Assembly (NCBI GenBank): GCA_965221555.1
Contig: OZ244895.1
Coordinates: 3,410,001-3,474,000, forward strand
Direction: 5' to 3'
DNA: 64,000 bases
Source of the DNA: JAJEAD01 sp965221555
GTDB lineage: Bacteria; Pseudomonadota; Gammaproteobacteria; HK1
In this document: positions 34,561-42,708 of the stretch, in pieces
Layout of the letters: every line of letters begins with the position of its first letter
Numbering within the stretch: position 1 is the stretch's first letter
Notes under the pieces: model-generated
Database searches by the model: none
What the model was told of the DNA's origin: nothing
What the model saw: only the letters and a program-made list of their open reading frames with translations
Translations under genes and position numbers: made by a program

Positions 34561-35130
34561 ATGAACGCATCTCCCTTCAACGACGCCTCGACCTTCCTGA
34601 TTCGAACCCTGTTCGACCTCTGCATGTTCGTCGTGATGCTGCGTTTTCTCCTGCAGCTCATGCGGGCCGACTTCTACAATCCGATCTCCCAGTTCGTCGT
34701 GCGGGCGACCCAGGCGCCGCTCCAACCCCTGCGACAGGTGCTTCCCGGCATACGTGGCGTCGACACCGCCTCGCTCGCCCTGATGCTCATCCTCGGGGTC
34801 GTCAAGATCTTGCTCGTGACCGGTATCCACGGCCGGATGCCTCCGCTGGCCGCGATGGTGATCCTCGCCGCGGCCGACGTCGCGCGCCTCATGCTCAACG
34901 TGTTCTTCTGGGCCATCGTGATCCGGGTCGTGATGAGCTGGGTGAACCCGGGGACCCGCAACCCCGTCAACAGCCTGGTCGGCAGTCTCACCGAGCCGCT
35001 GCTCGAGCGTGCCCGGCGCATCCTGCCGCCAATGACCGGATTCGACCTTTCGCCGATTCCGGTGCTCATAGTGCTCCAGCTCGCCCAGATCCTCATCGTG
35101 GCGCCGCTGCGGAGCCTTGCCGGGTACTGA
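34561..35130 (+). CDS. yggT: YggT family integral membrane protein
   Basis: A 189-aa inner-membrane protein made of two similar YggT repeats. Each repeat has a hydrophobic pair and a conserved linker: LRFLLQLMRADFYNPISQFV with QAPLQPLRQVLPG in the first, and VVMSWVNPGTRNPVNSLVG with TEPLLERARRILPP in the second. Related proteins have been linked to osmotic stress, cell division or membrane organisation, with no settled function. The ATG directly abuts the proC stop. The TGA stop directly abuts repeat copy R8. Confidence 0.92.
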   Translation: MNASPFNDASTFLIRTLFDLCMFVVMLRFLLQLMRADFYNPISQFVVRATQAPLQPLRQVLPGIRGVDTASLALMLILGVVKILLVTGIHGRMPPLAAMVILAAADVARLMLNVFFWAIVIRVVMSWVNPGTRNPVNSLVGSLTEPLLERARRILPPMTGFDLSPIPVLIVLQLAQILIVAPLRSLAGY

Positions 35131-35309
35131 CCCGCAAATCTCGCCGATTTCCAGGCAAGCGGACGTCGATCCGCGCGCGGTTCGGGCCTTCCTCCGTCGC
35201 GCCGCAACGACCTCGTCCCGGCTGTGCCTTGATCGACTTGCGAAGCGTGCGCCCCATCATCACGGCATCCTGGCGCGCGGAGCGGACGTAAATTGGTGAA
35301 ACATGCGGG
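35131..35309 (+). repeat. Palindromic intergenic element, copy R8
   Basis: A 179-bp copy starting at the base after the yggT TGA. It has CCCGCAAATCTCGCCGAT, AGCGGACGTCGATCC, centre ACGACCTCGTCCCGGCT, CACGGCATCCTGGCGCGCGG, and right end AAATTGGTGAAACATGCGGG followed by CTGA. Copy R9 begins 5 bp later. Confidence 0.88.
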
Positions 35310-35313
35310 CTGA

Positions 35314-35340
35314 CCCGGGTACTTCACCGGTTCACGAGTG
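35314..35340 (+). repeat. Palindromic intergenic element, copy R9 (left end only)
   Basis: TGA followed by CCCGGGTACTTCACCGG repeats the left end of the element in tandem after R8. I see no convincing centre or right end in the remaining 138 bp before the end of slmA, so this is probably a remnant or the start of a deleted copy. Confidence 0.6.
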
Positions 35341-35478
35341 CCGGGGGTGCGCGTGTATCGGTGGTAACCGAGACTCTCGCAAGTACGGGCGCACCGATGT
35401 ACCGAGAGCTGCCTCGGTGTTCCGGCCTCGGAAGGCTGGTCCCTCGAACTGCGCGGTTATTGGTCGGGGCAGAGGCGA

Positions 35479-36081
35479 CTAATCCGGAGAACGACCGAAT
35501 AGCCCCGCCTCCAGCACCTCCCACTGCGCCTCCCACTGCGCGAGCGGTGAATGGCGAAAGCCACTTCGGCCATAGCGGCTCATCCGCGCCTCGACGAAGG
35601 CCAGCACCAGGCCCGCCGCGACCGAGACCGGCACCGTGGTAGCGCGTTGCGGCTCCAGCGCCGCATCCCGGAATAGCTGACGCAGCTCGGTCTCGGCACG
35701 CTCGAAGAAACGGGCCGCACGCTCGCGCAGCCGGGCCTGCTCACCCATTACCGCCTCACCCATCAGCACCCGGGTGATTCCGGGGTTCCGGTCCGAGAAG
35801 GTCAGCAGCAGCTCCACCATCGCGCGCACCCGGACGGGAAGGGGATGCGACTGTTCCGATACCCGCTTGCTGCGGGTGAATACCGCGTCCTCGGCGAAGT
35901 CGAGCAAGGCCTCGAACATGTCCGCCTTGCTCGGAAAGTGGCGGTAAAGGGCCGCCTCCGATATCCCGAGCACCGAGGCGAGCCGGGCGGTGGTAACGCG
36001 TGCCCCGGGGCGGGTCTCGAGCTCGCTTGCGAGCGCCTCCAGGATCTCCCGGCGCCGCGCACCGCGCGCGGCCTTCGCCAT
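35479..36081 (-). CDS. slmA: Nucleoid occlusion factor SlmA (TetR-like)
   Basis: A 200-aa TetR-fold protein that binds specific chromosomal sites and blocks FtsZ polymerisation over the nucleoid. The helix-turn-helix region reads RVTTARLASVLGISEAAL then YRHFPSKADMFEALL, nearly the E. coli SlmA pattern. RNPGITRVLMGEAVMGEQ and FFERAETELRQLFRD follow, and SRYGRSGFRHSPLAQW closes the domain. The ATG shares one base with the argB stop, so it is the last gene of the coaBC-dut-algC-argB-slmA run. E. coli also has slmA beside dut and coaBC. Confidence 0.95.
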   Translation of the reverse strand: MAKAARGARRREILEALASELETRPGARVTTARLASVLGISEAALYRHFPSKADMFEALLDFAEDAVFTRSKRVSEQSHPLPVRVRAMVELLLTFSDRNPGITRVLMGEAVMGEQARLRERAARFFERAETELRQLFRDAALEPQRATTVPVSVAAGLVLAFVEARMSRYGRSGFRHSPLAQWEAQWEVLEAGLFGRSPD

Positions 36082-36983
36082 CAGCCCTCCCCCCGGACCT
36101 GGGTACCGACGCCGGCGTCGGTCAGCACTTCCAGCAGCACCGCGTGTTCGACCCGTCCGTCGGTGATGGTGGCGGTGCGCACCCCCCCTCGCACCGCCTC
36201 CAGCGCACAGCGCACCTTCGGCAGCATGCCCTGCGAGATCACGCCCTGCTCGACGAGGCGTTGTGCTTCGCGGATATCGAGCTCGGAGATCAACTCTCCC
36301 TCGGCGTCCAGCACCCCGGGGGTATTGGTAAGCAGGATCAACTTCTCCGCCCGCAAGGCTTCCGCAAGGCGTCCGGCGACCACATCGGCATTGATGTTGT
36401 ACGAGTGGCCTTGCGCGTCGGATCCGATGGGAGCAATGACCGGTATGAAGTCCGCCTCGACGAGCAGGTCCACGACCGCGGTGTCGATCCGCCTGATTTC
36501 TCCGACCTGACCGAGGTCGATGACCTCGGGTTCTTCAAGCTCGGGACGATGCCGGGTGATGGTGAGGCGTCGCGCGTCGATGAGTCCTCCGTCCTTGCCG
36601 GTAAGCCCCACCGCGCTCCCCCCCTGCTGGTTGAGCAGGTTCACGATCTCCTTGTTGACCAGACCTCCGAGCACCATCTCGACCACGTCCATGGTCTCCC
36701 CGTCGGTCACCCGCATGCCGTCGACGAACTCGCTCGTCTTGCCGAGCCTGTCCAGGAGCTCCCGGATGCGGGGGCCACCTCCGTGCACGATGACCGGATT
36801 CATCCCCACGAGCTTCATGAGCACCACATCGCGGGCGAATCCCCGCTTCAGGGTCTCATCGGTCATCGCGTGACCACCGTACTTGAGCACCAGAGTCCGG
36901 CCGCGAAAACGGCGGATGTAGGGCAGCGCCTCCGCGAGCACCTTTGCCGTCGCGACGGCGCGATCCGAGCCGGTCTCCATCAT
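36081..36983 (-). CDS. argB: Acetylglutamate kinase
   Basis: Phosphorylates N-acetylglutamate, the second step of arginine synthesis. The 300 aa include TLVLKYGGHAMTDE, VIVHGGGPRIRELLDRLG, the signature MVLGGLVNKEIVNLLNQQGG, IDARRLTITRH, and YNINADVVAGRLAEALRAEK with LILLTNTPGVLD. The tandem ATGs at 36983 and 36980 are both possible starts; the first overlaps the algC stop by 4 bp (ATGA). It is followed directly by slmA. An N-terminal segment of about 26 residues precedes the conserved TLVLKYGG strand, the form often linked to feedback inhibition by arginine. Confidence 0.97.
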   Translation of the reverse strand: MMETGSDRAVATAKVLAEALPYIRRFRGRTLVLKYGGHAMTDETLKRGFARDVVLMKLVGMNPVIVHGGGPRIRELLDRLGKTSEFVDGMRVTDGETMDVVEMVLGGLVNKEIVNLLNQQGGSAVGLTGKDGGLIDARRLTITRHRPELEEPEVIDLGQVGEIRRIDTAVVDLLVEADFIPVIAPIGSDAQGHSYNINADVVAGRLAEALRAEKLILLTNTPGVLDAEGELISELDIREAQRLVEQGVISQGMLPKVRCALEAVRGGVRTATITDGRVEHAVLLEVLTDAGVGTQVRGEG

Positions 36984-38506
36984 CCGGACTTCGGCGACGC
37001 GACGCGCGCACTTTGCGGGTTCGGCGCCGGTCCCGCCTCCCGGCCTTCGACCGCGAAGGGGAGAGCAAGCTCTGGATCGAGGTCCAGGAGGACATGCCCG
37101 AATTCGGTCTGAATGCGAGCGAGGGCCTCGGGGCTGTCGCCTTCGAAGCGCAGCACCAGGGAGGGAGTGGTATTGGAAGCGCGCACCAGTCCGAAGCCGT
37201 CCTCGTAGTCCACGCGCACGCCATCGATGCCGGTGAACCTTCCCGAGAGTGCGCCCGCGTTGCGCGCCAGGTCCTCCACGAAGCGATGCTGGCGACCCTC
37301 GATCATGTCCACTTTAAGCTCCGGGGTGCTCGTTCCGCCCGGCAGCTCGGCGAACACCTCGTGGGAGGGGCGGGGATCCGCGGCCAGGATCTCGAGCATG
37401 CGCGCCCCCGCGTAGAGGGCGTCGTCGAATCCGTACCAGCGGTCGGCGAAGAATATGTGCCCGCTCATTTCTCCCGCGAGCGGCGCCGCGGATTGCCACA
37501 ACTTCTTCTTGATGAACGAGTGACCGGTCTTCCACATCACGGGAACCCCTCCCCGGGCCGCGACGAACTCTCCGAGATGGCGGCTGCACTTCACGTCGAA
37601 CACGATTCGTGCCCCCGGATCCCGCGCCAGCAGGTCCGCCGCGAAGAACATGAGCTGCCGGTCCGGCCACAGGATGTCTCCCGTGGCGTCCACCACCCCG
37701 AGCCGGTCGCCGTCGCCGTCGAACGCGAAGCCGAGGTCGGCCCGGTGGCTTCGGACCGCCCCGATCAGCGCCCGCAGGTTTCGGGGCTCGCTCGGATCGG
37801 GGTGATGGTTCGGAAAGCGGCCATCGATCTCGCAGTAGAGCGGGACGACTTCATGTCCCAGTGCCCCGAAGAGCGCGGGCGCCACCCGGCCCGCGATGCC
37901 GTTGCCGCAATCGACCGCTACCCGGGAGGCCCGACTCCGGGCCGGGGCGATGCTCCGGCAGACCTCCTGCACATAGGCATCCAGAATTTCTTCGTGGCGC
38001 AAGGCGCCAGCGCCCGTCACGAGATTTCCGGATTCGAGCCTCGTGCGCAGGGCGGCGATCTCCGCACCGGAGAGGGTTTCTCCACCGAGCATTATCTTGA
38101 GCCCGTTGTAGGTGGCAGGATTGTGACTGCCGGTCACCATGACCCCGCTGCCCGTGCCGAAGAAGTGGGTGGCGAAATACAGCACCGGCGTGGGCACCGC
38201 ACCGACATCGATGACGTCCCGGCCCGTTGCCCGCAATCCTTCCACCAGCGCCCCGGCGAGCGTGGGACTGGAGAGCCGTCCATCGCGGCCGACGACGATG
38301 GTCGACTGGCCTTGCTCGGCCGCTTCACTCCCGATTGCCCGGGCAATCTCGTAAACGATTCCGGACCCCAGTGTCTCCCCCACCACCCCGCGAATGTCGT
38401 AGGCGCGAAAGATGGAAGCGGGAATCTCGCCCGGCGCCACGTCGTCGGGCCGAGGCTGACCATGCCCGTACCGCGTGGGGCGAGACCTGGCGGGATCCTT
38501 GAACAT
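36980..38506 (-). CDS. algC: Phosphomannomutase/phosphoglucomutase (AlgC type)
   Basis: Interconverts hexose-6- and hexose-1-phosphates for polysaccharide and LPS sugar nucleotides. Over 508 aa it carries the metal-binding and catalytic motifs of the alpha-D-phosphohexomutase family: FRAYDIRGVVGETL, catalytic serine in VMVTGSHNPATYNG, metal loop FAFDGDGDRLGVVD, sugar loop GEMSGHIFF, and phosphate loop SNTTPSLVLRFE. It is about 45 residues longer than Pseudomonas AlgC, with an N-terminal extension of about 28 residues and a Pro/Ala-rich C-terminal tail. It lies between dut and argB, as in Pseudomonas. The stop overlaps argB. Confidence 0.95.
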   Translation of the reverse strand: MFKDPARSRPTRYGHGQPRPDDVAPGEIPASIFRAYDIRGVVGETLGSGIVYEIARAIGSEAAEQGQSTIVVGRDGRLSSPTLAGALVEGLRATGRDVIDVGAVPTPVLYFATHFFGTGSGVMVTGSHNPATYNGLKIMLGGETLSGAEIAALRTRLESGNLVTGAGALRHEEILDAYVQEVCRSIAPARSRASRVAVDCGNGIAGRVAPALFGALGHEVVPLYCEIDGRFPNHHPDPSEPRNLRALIGAVRSHRADLGFAFDGDGDRLGVVDATGDILWPDRQLMFFAADLLARDPGARIVFDVKCSRHLGEFVAARGGVPVMWKTGHSFIKKKLWQSAAPLAGEMSGHIFFADRWYGFDDALYAGARMLEILAADPRPSHEVFAELPGGTSTPELKVDMIEGRQHRFVEDLARNAGALSGRFTGIDGVRVDYEDGFGLVRASNTTPSLVLRFEGDSPEALARIQTEFGHVLLDLDPELALPFAVEGREAGPAPNPQSARVASPKSG

Positions 38507-38528
38507 GTTGATCGCAACCCGGCCGGAA

Positions 38529-38984
38529 TCAGATGCGGCCGGAGTGTCCGAAGCCGCCGGTACCGCGTGCGCTGGCGCGAAAGGATGCCACCACCTCGAA
38601 CTCCGCGCGCACGATCGGCAGAAAGACCATCTGGGCGAGGCGCTCGCCGGGCCGGATGGTAAATGGGCGGGAACCGCGATTCCAGCAGGAAACCAGGATC
38701 TCGCCCTGGTAGTCCGAATCGATCAACCCCACCAGATTTCCCAGCACGATCCCATGCTTGTGCCCGAGTCCGGAACGAGGAAGCAGGGTCGCGGCAAGCC
38801 CGGGATCCTCCATGTGAACGGCAATCCCGGAGGGAACGAGATGGGTATCGCCCGGGGCGAGATCGAGAGGATCGTCGAGGCAGGCGCGAAGATCGATGCC
38901 CGCCGACCCGCCGGTGGCGTAGCCAGGCAACGGGAACTCGCTCCCGATTCGGGGGTCCAGAACCTTAAGCTGGATGCGCCGCAC
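38529..38984 (-). CDS. dut: dUTP diphosphatase
   Basis: Trimeric dUTPase of 151 aa; it hydrolyses dUTP to dUMP, keeping uracil out of DNA and supplying thymidylate synthesis. All five motifs are visible: GSAGIDLRA, PRSGLGHKHGI, GNLVGLIDSDYQGEI with the catalytic Asp, RLAQMVFLP, and RGTGGFGHSG at the C-terminus. The ATG lies 20 bp inside the end of coaBC, so the genes overlap. It is followed by algC after 22 bp. Confidence 0.98.
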   Translation of the reverse strand: MRRIQLKVLDPRIGSEFPLPGYATGGSAGIDLRACLDDPLDLAPGDTHLVPSGIAVHMEDPGLAATLLPRSGLGHKHGIVLGNLVGLIDSDYQGEILVSCWNRGSRPFTIRPGERLAQMVFLPIVRAEFEVVASFRASARGTGGFGHSGRI

Positions 38985-40176
38985 GGTAGCGTTGCGCGAT
39001 CAAGGCGACGAGCTCCTCCGCGAGCCGGCACTTGGGCTTGTACCCGAGGTGCACACCGCCGTCCGTCCAATAGACATCCAGGGCGTTGTCTTCGGACGCA
39101 AAGCCCACCCCGGGTCCGTCCACTCGATTCGCCGCGATGAGGTCCAGCGCCTTGGCTTCGAGCTTCGCCCGGGCGTTGGCCTCGATGTCGTCGGTCTCCG
39201 CGGCGAAGCCGACGGTGAAGGGGCGTCGCGCGAGCGTCGCCACTTCGGCGAGGATGTCGGGAGTGCGTTCGAGCGCCAGAGCCTCGCCCGATCCGTTCTT
39301 CTTGATCTTGTGCTCGTGGTATTGCGCGGGCCGGTGATCGGCCACCGCCGCCGCCGCGATCAGAATCGATGCGTCACCGACCCGACTCAACACCACTTCG
39401 CACATCTCGGCCGCGGTCATGACGTCCACGCACTCCACTTGCGACGGGGCGGAGATGGCGGTCGGCCCGCTGACCAGGGTGACCCGCGCACCCGCCCCCG
39501 CCGCCGCTTCCGCCAACGCGTATCCCATCCGACCCGAGCTGTGGTTGCTGATGAAACGCACCGGATCGAGTGGCTCACGCGTCGGGCCGGCGGTAACGAG
39601 CACCGTGAGTCCGGCCAGATCTCCACCTTCTGGAAATCGATCGGAAACCCGCGATGCGATGACTTCCGGCTCCACCATTCTTCCCGGTCCCGTCTCCCCG
39701 CAGGCCTGATCGCCTTCCCCCGGACCGATGAAGCGCACACCGCGACGCTCGAGCGTGGCGACGTTGTCTTGCGTCGCGGGATGCAGCCACATCTGCCGGT
39801 TCATCGCCGGGGCCACCGCGACTGGCGCCTCGGTGGCCAGGCAGAGGGTGGAGAGCAGATCGTCGGCAAGACCGTTGCGGAGCTTGGCAAGAAAGTGCGC
39901 GGTGGCGGGCGCGACGAGGACGAGATCCGCCCAGCGCGCGAGCTCGATGTGGCCCATGGCGGACTCCGCCTGAGAATCGAGCAGATCGGTGTGCACGGGA
40001 TGGCCGGAAACTGCCTGTAGCGTGAGCGGAGTGATGAAATGCCGTGCTCCGGCGCTCATCACCACGCGTACGCGGTGATTGCGCTCGCGCAGGCGTCGGA
40101 CGAGGTCGGGACTTTTGTAGGCGGCGATGCCGCCGCTCACCCCCACCACTATCTGTCGACTCGCAGTGTCGTGCAT
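38965..40176 (-). CDS. coaBC: Bifunctional phosphopantothenoylcysteine decarboxylase/phosphopantothenate-cysteine ligase
   Basis: Carries out two steps of coenzyme A synthesis. The N-terminal CoaC flavoprotein half (about 1-190) has VGVSGGIAAYKSPDLVRRL, the FMN-binding region around LVLVAPATAHFLAKL, and APAMNRQMWLHPATQDN. The CoaB ligase half (about 190-400) has LVTAGPTREPLDPVRFISN, SSGRMGYALAEAA, and the CTP-site lysine region IKKNGSGEALALERTPD. The 403-aa length is normal. It is the first gene of the run coaBC-dut-algC-argB-slmA and is divergent from radC, with a TATACT -10-like sequence about 28 bp upstream. Confidence 0.97.
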   Translation of the reverse strand: MHDTASRQIVVGVSGGIAAYKSPDLVRRLRERNHRVRVVMSAGARHFITPLTLQAVSGHPVHTDLLDSQAESAMGHIELARWADLVLVAPATAHFLAKLRNGLADDLLSTLCLATEAPVAVAPAMNRQMWLHPATQDNVATLERRGVRFIGPGEGDQACGETGPGRMVEPEVIASRVSDRFPEGGDLAGLTVLVTAGPTREPLDPVRFISNHSSGRMGYALAEAAAGAGARVTLVSGPTAISAPSQVECVDVMTAAEMCEVVLSRVGDASILIAAAAVADHRPAQYHEHKIKKNGSGEALALERTPDILAEVATLARRPFTVGFAAETDDIEANARAKLEAKALDLIAANRVDGPGVGFASEDNALDVYWTDGGVHLGYKPKCRLAEELVALIAQRYRAAHPA

Positions 40177-40203
40177 GATGTCTGGCGCTATCGTGGCGGC
40201 GAA

Positions 40204-40234
40204 AGTATAGCCCGCCGGAACCGCTTGGCGGTTC
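40204..40234. promoter_or_regulatory. Divergent coaBC/radC control region: -10-like box and inverted repeat
   Basis: On the minus strand TATACT (40204-40209) is a plausible -10 for coaBC. Just beyond it lies the inverted repeat GAACCGC-TTG-GCGGTTC (40218-40234), placed where it could overlap the -35 region and sit 22 bp before the radC ATG. It may be an operator. No regulator can be named. Confidence 0.35.
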
Positions 40235-40256
40235 GGCGCGAAGGGACACAGGCAGG

Positions 40257-40931
40257 ATGCGCATAAAGGACTGGCCGGCTGCGGAACGCCCGCGCGAGAA
40301 GCTGCTCGAACGCGGCGCGAAGTCGCTCTCGGACGCGGAGCTGTTGTCGATCCTCATACGGACCGGCGCCCCGGGCCGTACCGCGGTCGACCTCGCCCGC
40401 CAACTGCTCGGCGCCTTCGGCGGGTTGCGACCCTTGCTGGAAGCGCCCCGGTCACGTCTGTGCCGGCTGCCGGGGGTCGGCGACGCCACCTACGTCACGC
40501 TGCGCGCGGCGATGGAGATGGGGCACCGGCACCTGTCACGCACCATGAAGCGCGGTGCGGCGCTCGGCACTCCCGACGACACGCGCCGCTACGTGAGCGC
40601 CCGCCTCCGAGGCTTCCCCTACGAGGTCTTCGCCTGCCTCTTCCTCGACAACCGTAACCGCGTCATCGCCTTCGAGGAGATGTTCCGGGGCACCATCGAC
40701 GGGGCCAGCGTGCACCCGAGGGAGGTCGTCAAGCGCTGCCTGGAACACAACGCCGCCGCGCTCATCGTTGCCCACAACCACCCCTCCGGCGTGGCGGAGC
40801 CGAGCCACGCGGATCGCGTTCTGACCCGCCGCCTCGTCGAGGCGGGGGCCCTCGTCGAGCTCCGCCTCCTCGATCACATCGTGGTCGGGGACGGCGAGAC
40901 GGTTTCCTTCGCCGAACGCGGGTGGTTGTAG
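40257..40931 (+). CDS. radC: RadC family JAB/MPN-domain protein
   Basis: A 224-aa RadC-type protein with an N-terminal helix-hairpin-helix region (GAKSLSDAELLSILIRTG, then LCRLPGVGDATYVTL) and a C-terminal JAB metalloprotease-like domain. The metal motif is intact: FRGTIDGASVHPREV, VAHNHPSGVAEPSHAD. The original link to DNA repair was later withdrawn and the function is unclear. The ATG at 40257 follows AGGCAGG. It is divergent from coaBC and upstream of rpmB-rpmG, the same layout as in E. coli. Confidence 0.95.
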   Translation: MRIKDWPAAERPREKLLERGAKSLSDAELLSILIRTGAPGRTAVDLARQLLGAFGGLRPLLEAPRSRLCRLPGVGDATYVTLRAAMEMGHRHLSRTMKRGAALGTPDDTRRYVSARLRGFPYEVFACLFLDNRNRVIAFEEMFRGTIDGASVHPREVVKRCLEHNAAALIVAHNHPSGVAEPSHADRVLTRRLVEAGALVELRLLDHIVVGDGETVSFAERGWL

Positions 40932-40954
40932 GAAGCGGGTGCGGCTGCTAGAGT
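40926..40954 (+). promoter_or_regulatory. Candidate sigma-70 promoter for rpmB-rpmG
   Basis: TTGTAG (40926-40931) and TAGAGT (40949-40954) are separated by exactly 17 bp; each matches the consensus at four of six positions. The -35 overlaps the radC stop codon. It would give a leader of about 30 nt before the rpmB ATG. Confidence 0.4.
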
Positions 40955-40989
40955 CCGCCGCCCTCGAATGAGCACCGAAGGACAGGGTG

Positions 40990-41226
40990 ATGAGCAGGGT
41001 CTGCCAAGTCACCGGAAAGCGGCCCATGGCGGGCAACAACGTGTCGCACGCGAACAACAAGACGCGTCGGCGCTTTCTGCCCAACCTTCACATCCATCGA
41101 TTCTGGGTCCCGAGCGAGAAACGCTTCGTCAAGCTGCGGGTCTCGAAGAAGGGGCTGCGCATCATCGACAAGAAGGGCATCGAGACGGTGCTGGCCGAGA
41201 TCGAAGCCCGAGGCGGCGCGTCCTGA
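40990..41226 (+). CDS. rpmB: 50S ribosomal protein L28
   Basis: A 78-aa L28 starting MSRVCQVTGKRPMAGNNVS. HANNKTRRRFLPNLHIHRFW and RLRVSKKGLRIIDKKG-like sequence complete the family pattern. It is a component of the large ribosomal subunit near the exit region. A GTG sits one codon before the ATG; ATG 40990 gives the standard N-terminus, with AAGGA upstream. rpmG follows 25 bp later, the usual pairing. Confidence 0.98.
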   Translation: MSRVCQVTGKRPMAGNNVSHANNKTRRRFLPNLHIHRFWVPSEKRFVKLRVSKKGLRIIDKKGIETVLAEIEARGGAS

Positions 41227-41251
41227 GGGGACGCTCGCAGGAGGAGCCATC

Positions 41252-41407
41252 ATGCGCGACAAGATAAGGATGGTGTCCAGTGCCGGAACCGGACACTTCT
41301 ACACCACCGACAAGAACAAGCGGACCACGCCGGAAAAGCTCGAGATGAAGAAGTTCGACCCGGTAGTGCGCCGCCACGTCCTGTACAAGGAAGCCAAGAT
41401 CAAGTAG
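41252..41407 (+). CDS. rpmG: 50S ribosomal protein L33
   Basis: A 51-aa L33: MRDKIRMVSSAGTGHFYTT, then NKRTTPEKLEMKKFDP and VRRHVLYKEAKIK. It is the zinc-free form, as the Cys pairs of zinc-binding L33 are absent. The ATG follows a strong ribosome-binding site (GGAGGA). It is in an operon with rpmB. Confidence 0.98.
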   Translation: MRDKIRMVSSAGTGHFYTTDKNKRTTPEKLEMKKFDPVVRRHVLYKEAKIK

Positions 41408-41411
41408 CCGC

Positions 41412-41433
41412 GCGAGGAGCTCACCCTCCTCGC
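41412..41433. terminator. Hairpin after rpmG
   Basis: GCGAGGAG (41412-41419) pairs perfectly with CTCCTCGC (41426-41433) across a six-base loop, starting four bases after the rpmG stop. It is not followed by a T-run, so if it terminates it does so with help. It also lies downstream of the convergent desaturase gene. Confidence 0.45.
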
Positions 41434-41445
41434 CTCAGTGCGCCA

Positions 41446-41505
41446 TCAGGCCCGTCAGGCCTGAAATCAGGCCCGAAATCAGGCCCGTTGCACGGGTCAG
41501 GCCCG
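41446..41505. repeat. Short tandem repeat carrying successive in-frame stops of the desaturase gene
   Basis: Five copies of TCAGGCCCG or TCAGGCCTG start at 41446, 41455, 41467, 41479 and 41497. On the minus strand each reads GGCCTGA. The one at 41497 provides the desaturase stop, and the other four lie 18, 30, 42 and 51 bases downstream, so all are in the same frame. Adjacent copies can also fold (GGCCTGA with TCAGGCC). Confidence 0.75.
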
Positions 41506-42708
41506 CGCCAGCGAATAGGCGGGGAGCGTTCGGGCGAAGTCGCGCAGCGCCCGAATACCGCTCTGCTCCGCTTCGCGGCACCACTCCTCGAGTGCCCGTA
41601 GCAGGCCCTCGTGGCTCATGGTCCGTTCCTGCCAGATCGCCTGCAGACGCTGCTTGTGGCGATAGACGGTGGCCAGTGCGTGGCTATGCTCCAGGATTCC
41701 ATGCAGCCGCTCGAGCGCCTCGCGGCTCATCATCGACTCCTCCCGCACCATCAGCGCCTTCGCGGGCAGCAGCAGCGAGCGCTTGGAGGTGTCCACCCGC
41801 CGGAGCTCTTCCGCCCATACCTGTGAAAGCACCGTCTTCGTGTAGGCCGCCATGACGGAAAAGCGACCCGCGATGATCGCGGTCACCGCATCGCGGTCCA
41901 GCAGCTTCCCGGGCACCAGCACCGTCTTGGGAGGAAGCTTCTTGACGCGGGCGAGGCCGAGCGCCTGCAGCACCCGGATGTAGAGCCACCCGGCATCGAA
42001 CTCCCACCACTTGACCGAGAGCTTCGCGGAGCTTGCGAATGCGTGATGGTTGTTGTGCAGCTCCTCCCCGCCGATGATCAAACCGAAGGGGATGACGTTG
42101 GTGGACATGTCGGCGGTCTCGAAGTTGCGGTATCCCCACCAATGTCCAATCCCGTTGATGACTCCAGCCGCGAAGAAGGGAATCCACAGCATCTGCACCG
42201 CCCATACCGTCAATCCGATCGGACCGAAGAGCAGCAGGTTGATGGTCAGCATCAGGTAGTAGCCCTTGCTCGACCAGCGCGTGTACAGGTTGCGCTCGAT
42301 CCAGTCGTCCGGAGCACCGTGCCCGTAGCGCTCGAGGGTCTCCCGTTTGGCCGTTTCCGCGCGGTAGAGCTCGGTGCCCTCAAGCAGGACCTTGAGAATG
42401 CCCTCCTGTCGCGGGCTGTGGGGATCCTCCTCCGACTCCACCGCGGCGTGGTGCTTGCGGTGCACCGCCACCCACTGCCGGGTGACCATTCCGGTCGTGA
42501 GCCACAGCCAGAAGCGCATCGGGTGGCTGGCCAACGGGTGAAGAACAAGCGCCCGGTGGGCCTGGTGGCGGTGCAGGTAGACGGTTACGCATATGATGGT
42601 GAGATGAGTCACCACCAGGGTGTAGGCGACGATTCCCCACACCGATACGTCGAGAAGTCCTTTGAGCACGGCGTTCCCCGGTTTCGAACGGCGCCTCGGC
42701 CGGCGCAT
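41497..42708 (-). CDS. Fatty-acid desaturase with C-terminal extension (DesA-like)
   Basis: A 403-aa membrane di-iron desaturase. The histidine boxes are HRHQAHRA, HRKHHAAVESEEDPHS and HNNHHAFASSAK. Hydrophobic segments include VSVWGIVAYTLVVTHLTIICV and YYLMLTINLLLFGPIGLTVW. After residue about 260 there is a helical extension of some 140 residues rich in Arg, Glu and Leu (SREALERLHGILEHSHALATV), not present in the shorter desaturase at 15.5 kb. Comparable 390-400-aa forms occur in Pseudomonas. It probably sets membrane fatty-acid unsaturation. Its stop lies in the tandem repeat described separately; it converges on rpmG. Confidence 0.88.
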   Translation of the reverse strand: MRRPRRRSKPGNAVLKGLLDVSVWGIVAYTLVVTHLTIICVTVYLHRHQAHRALVLHPLASHPMRFWLWLTTGMVTRQWVAVHRKHHAAVESEEDPHSPRQEGILKVLLEGTELYRAETAKRETLERYGHGAPDDWIERNLYTRWSSKGYYLMLTINLLLFGPIGLTVWAVQMLWIPFFAAGVINGIGHWWGYRNFETADMSTNVIPFGLIIGGEELHNNHHAFASSAKLSVKWWEFDAGWLYIRVLQALGLARVKKLPPKTVLVPGKLLDRDAVTAIIAGRFSVMAAYTKTVLSQVWAEELRRVDTSKRSLLLPAKALMVREESMMSREALERLHGILEHSHALATVYRHKQRLQAIWQERTMSHEGLLRALEEWCREAEQSGIRALRDFARTLPAYSLARA

